A stretch of DNA of 6,622 bases, from assembly GCA_948648655.1 (NCBI GenBank), contig CAPKVJ010000023.1, positions 1-6,622 on the forward strand. The letters are read 5' to 3'. This DNA comes from an uncultured Candidatus Saccharibacteria bacterium. Its GTDB lineage: Bacteria > Patescibacteriota > Saccharimonadia > Saccharimonadales > Saccharimonadaceae. A program made the position numbers and the translations under genes. Below the pieces are notes generated by a model. That model ran no database searches. It was not told the DNA's origin and was given only the letters and a program-made list of their open reading frames with translations. Of the stretch, positions 5,085 to 6,622 are shown in pieces (positions within the stretch are counted from its first letter, which is position 1; each line of letters begins with the position of its first letter).

Positions 5085-5290
5085 CGTTGATTTGTTGAAT
5101 GGCTTATATAACACATTTATTTACAGAAAGATATTTGCTCAACATCTTCTCAACAAACCACTCGCCAAAAGAGAAATCAACAATCGGGTGCTGTTCCTCT
5201 CTCAACTTCTCTTTTCGATTGTTGAGATTTTGTTGAGAGTGTATATTGTTTATTGTCAGCATAGTTATATCCTTATTCATCAATTCAACA
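5085..5290. repeat. Iteron-like TCAACA/TGTTGA array between helicase and primase genes
   Basis: Exact TCAACA occurs at 5139, 5150, 5177 and 5285, and its complement TGTTGA at 5093, 5220 and 5231; near matches lie at 5085 (CGTTGA) and 5202 (TCAACT). CTCAACA at 5138 and 5149 forms a pair spaced 11 bp, and TGTTGAG at 5220 and 5231 forms the mirror pair with the same spacing, one helical turn. A 6-base word on both strands is expected about 0.1 times in this length. TCAACAATCG (5177-5186) pairs with CGATTGTTGA (5216-5225), and AAAAGAGAA (5167-5175) with TTCTCTTTT (5207-5215). The setting favours a replication-initiator or regulator binding site, perhaps an origin of replication. Confidence 0.65.
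5104..5262 (-). CDS. Possible 52-residue small protein between helicase and primase
   Basis: The ORF starts MLTINNIHSQQNLNNRKEKL and ends in FGEWFVEKMLSKYLSVNKCVI. A Shine-Dalgarno-like AAGGA lies 7 bases before the ATG at 5262; an in-frame ATG at 5280 would give 58 residues. The C-terminal part looks like an amphipathic helix. It fits between the helicase stop (5306) and primase start (5051), and NBU1 also has small ORFs in its replication region. Against it, the iteron-like repeats cover most of the ORF, and such a repeat-rich sequence can leave an open frame by chance. I recognise no family. Confidence 0.35.
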   Translation of the reverse strand: MLTINNIHSQQNLNNRKEKLREEQHPIVDFSFGEWFVEKMLSKYLSVNKCVI

Positions 5291-5305
5291 AAAAAAAGAA
5301 TGATA

Positions 5306-6547
5306 TTACAGGGATTCAAGTTGTTCCCTCGTGACAGAATAGAAACGACCGACCCGTTTTACAGGCTCATACCGACACTCCCGATTGTAGTTGAATTGGT
5401 AGGTGGTATAGGTCAGTCCGTTGGGTGCAGGCGTAAGTTTCCAACACTCCTGCAACACCTTTCGGACTTGGTGCTTCTCCACTTTTACCTGCGAGTGTAC
5501 CAGCAACAGAAGAATGTCGTTGTAGCAGAACGAGAATGTGTCCGTGCCGACACTATCCATGATGTCAAGTATCAGCTCGTGCATCTCTATCTCCAGTCGG
5601 TTACGGTTGCTGCGGATTATCTTCTGCAAGGCTTCGGTATGCAACAGCGATGGAGCAAACCACATACGGCTTTCCTTTTCGGTGGATAGTGTTCTGTGTT
5701 GCAGGAAATGAAGAAAGGCGGGTATCTCCGCTTTCAGCTTTTGCAGGAAGTCGGTATCATCAGACTGCAAGCGGTCTATCTTGCGTACCCAATAGCGTGT
5801 TTCCCCTGCATCAATGATTACAGGCAAGTACTCGTTGTTGGAGCATAGCACGAACTTGGCGAAAAACGCTATCTCGTCACGGTCTTTGCCTTTGGCTTCC
5901 ACCTTGTAGGAAAGTGTGGTGCTTAGGTTCTTCAACCGCTCGCTGTCCTCCCTACGGTTGAGCAGCACCTCGTCCACCACGATAAGCAGTTTGCCGGCCC
6001 AGTCGGAATTGAATTGGCTACGGAAATCCTCGTTGGTGTTAAAGGTTACATTGTTCTGAAATAGGAGTTTTAGAAAATTCAGAAATGTGCTTTTGCCTGT
6101 GTTGCGTTCCTCTGATACCAACAGCAGGATAGGCAGCTTTTGAATGGGGTACAAGTAGAGCAGTTGTAGGTAGTCCATGCCCAACTCGTATTGCTCCCCG
6201 AAGATGTGACCTACCAAAGATTGGATATGCGAGAAATCGCCCTCTTTAGGTTGGTGGTCTATCGGTTCATAGAGGTTAAGGAACTTGCCGACCACGGGAT
6301 GGTAGCCGATGTGTTCGGGTACGGTGCAGAAGCCGTCATACTTGGGAACGCTGCCGATGTAGTCCTTGCCGTAGTCTTGGCGCAGGGTTTCGTTGTTCCA
6401 TGCTATGCGTTTCCTTACATACCCTCCGTTCAGTTTGGGCTGCTCCACAATCTTGTAAAGCGTAGTCCCCACTCGGATGAATTCCTCCTTTGCCATGCCA
6501 CCATCCGATGGCGGTCTGTGGCTGTCTTGTTGTTTGTTAGCTGACAT
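5306..6547 (-). CDS. SF3-like helicase / P-loop ATPase (primase-associated)
   Basis: A 413-residue protein resembling the helicase-like C-terminal half of phage primase-helicases (DUF5906-type), expected to unwind element DNA for the neighbouring primase. From the ATG, residues about 135-260 hold the ATPase core: SEERNTGKST (145-154) is a Walker A with GKS but E in place of the leading glycine; KLLIVVDEV (186-194) is Walker B; FVLCSNN (232-238) is the sensor-1/motif C region; and TRYWVRKI (250-257) may supply arginine fingers. The C-terminal 100 residues look like a winged-helix DNA-binding region. The start is the ATG at 6547; an in-frame TTG at 6553 would add only two residues. It is the first gene of the leftward block, 36 bases from a -7 box. 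Its position matches NBU orf3-type genes. Complete; exact polarity and activity are inferred. Confidence 0.82.
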   Translation of the reverse strand: MSANKQQDSHRPPSDGGMAKEEFIRVGTTLYKIVEQPKLNGGYVRKRIAWNNETLRQDYGKDYIGSVPKYDGFCTVPEHIGYHPVVGKFLNLYEPIDHQPKEGDFSHIQSLVGHIFGEQYELGMDYLQLLYLYPIQKLPILLLVSEERNTGKSTFLNFLKLLFQNNVTFNTNEDFRSQFNSDWAGKLLIVVDEVLLNRREDSERLKNLSTTLSYKVEAKGKDRDEIAFFAKFVLCSNNEYLPVIIDAGETRYWVRKIDRLQSDDTDFLQKLKAEIPAFLHFLQHRTLSTEKESRMWFAPSLLHTEALQKIIRSNRNRLEIEMHELILDIMDSVGTDTFSFCYNDILLLLVHSQVKVEKHQVRKVLQECWKLTPAPNGLTYTTYQFNYNRECRYEPVKRVGRFYSVTREQLESL

Positions 6548-6582
6548 AATCAAATGGTTTTAAGTTTGAAAAATACCAGCTA

Positions 6583-6590
6583 CAAAAGTA
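6583..6590 (-). promoter_or_regulatory. Bacteroidales -7 box for the helicase-primase-relaxase block
   Basis: On the minus strand the sequence is TACTTTTG, matching TAnnTTTG, about 36 bases upstream of the helicase ATG. A TTTG that could be the -33 box lies at 6618-6621, spaced farther than the usual 19-21 bases. Predicted start near 6576. No convincing internal promoter was seen before primase or relaxase, so the block may be one transcript. Confidence 0.5.
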
Positions 6591-6622
6591 TAAGCATTTA
6601 TCGGATAAGTTGTTACGCAAAA

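Larger units (their letters stand above)
1206..6622. mobile_element. NBU-type mobilizable element, partial, both ends undefined
   Basis: A helicase-primase-oriT-relaxase block with an antibiotic efflux cargo is the known layout of NBU1/NBU2-type mobilizable elements of Bacteroides (orf3, prmN and mobN, with mef(En2) on NBU2). Such elements depend on a co-resident conjugative element for the mating apparatus. The integrase expected beyond the helicase gene would be to the right of 6622. The left limit is set at mef only for lack of a visible boundary; it may lie anywhere left of 1206, and rhuM may be inside or outside. A mobilizable plasmid carrying the same module is an alternative. Confidence 0.65.

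Noticed and set aside
6548..6553. TTG start adding two residues to the helicase
   Set aside because: An ATG at 6547 is in frame and immediately adjacent; ATG is the more likely start.

Overview
The window looks like DNA from a Bacteroidales bacterium (Bacteroides, Parabacteroides, Prevotella or a relative). Three things point there: the protein families; promoter-like TAnnTTTG -7 boxes ahead of several genes, with little use of Shine-Dalgarno sequences; and an NBU-type mobilizable-element gene order carrying a Bacteroides-type macrolide efflux gene. No rRNA, tRNA or CRISPR array was seen.

Left end (1-740, minus strand): a two-gene cluster reading leftwards. A small, very acidic protein of unknown function (311-580) is followed 3 bases later by the start of a RhuM-family gene that runs off the left edge. 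A -7-like box at 733-740 could drive both. Whether this cluster belongs to the mobile element or to flanking DNA cannot be decided here.

Middle (about 741-2520, plus strand): a long non-coding leader with a candidate promoter (919-926), a possible 23-codon leader ORF (997-1068), and two strong inverted repeats (1016-1048, 1076-1107). It precedes mef(En2), an MFS macrolide efflux gene (1206-2432). A long hairpin (2455-2515) separates mef from the convergent mobilization genes.

Right (2522-6622, minus strand): a replication and mobilization block read right to left. It starts from a -7 box at 6583-6590, then an SF3-like helicase/ATPase (5306-6547), a 254-base gap with an iteron-like TCAACA/TGTTGA array and a possible 52-residue ORF, a TOPRIM primase with a degenerate zinc-ribbon region (4083-5051), a gap dense in inverted repeats that is the best oriT candidate (3957-4057), and a MOBV relaxase (2522-3889). 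The likely working model is that the relaxase nicks at the oriT, the helicase and primase help convert or copy the transferred strand, and mef is the resistance cargo. No integrase, attachment site or other end of the element is inside the window, so integrated element versus plasmid is open.

The most novel-looking signals are the inverted, 11-bp-phased repeat pairs between helicase and primase, the stacked oriT-like hairpins, and the structured mef leader.
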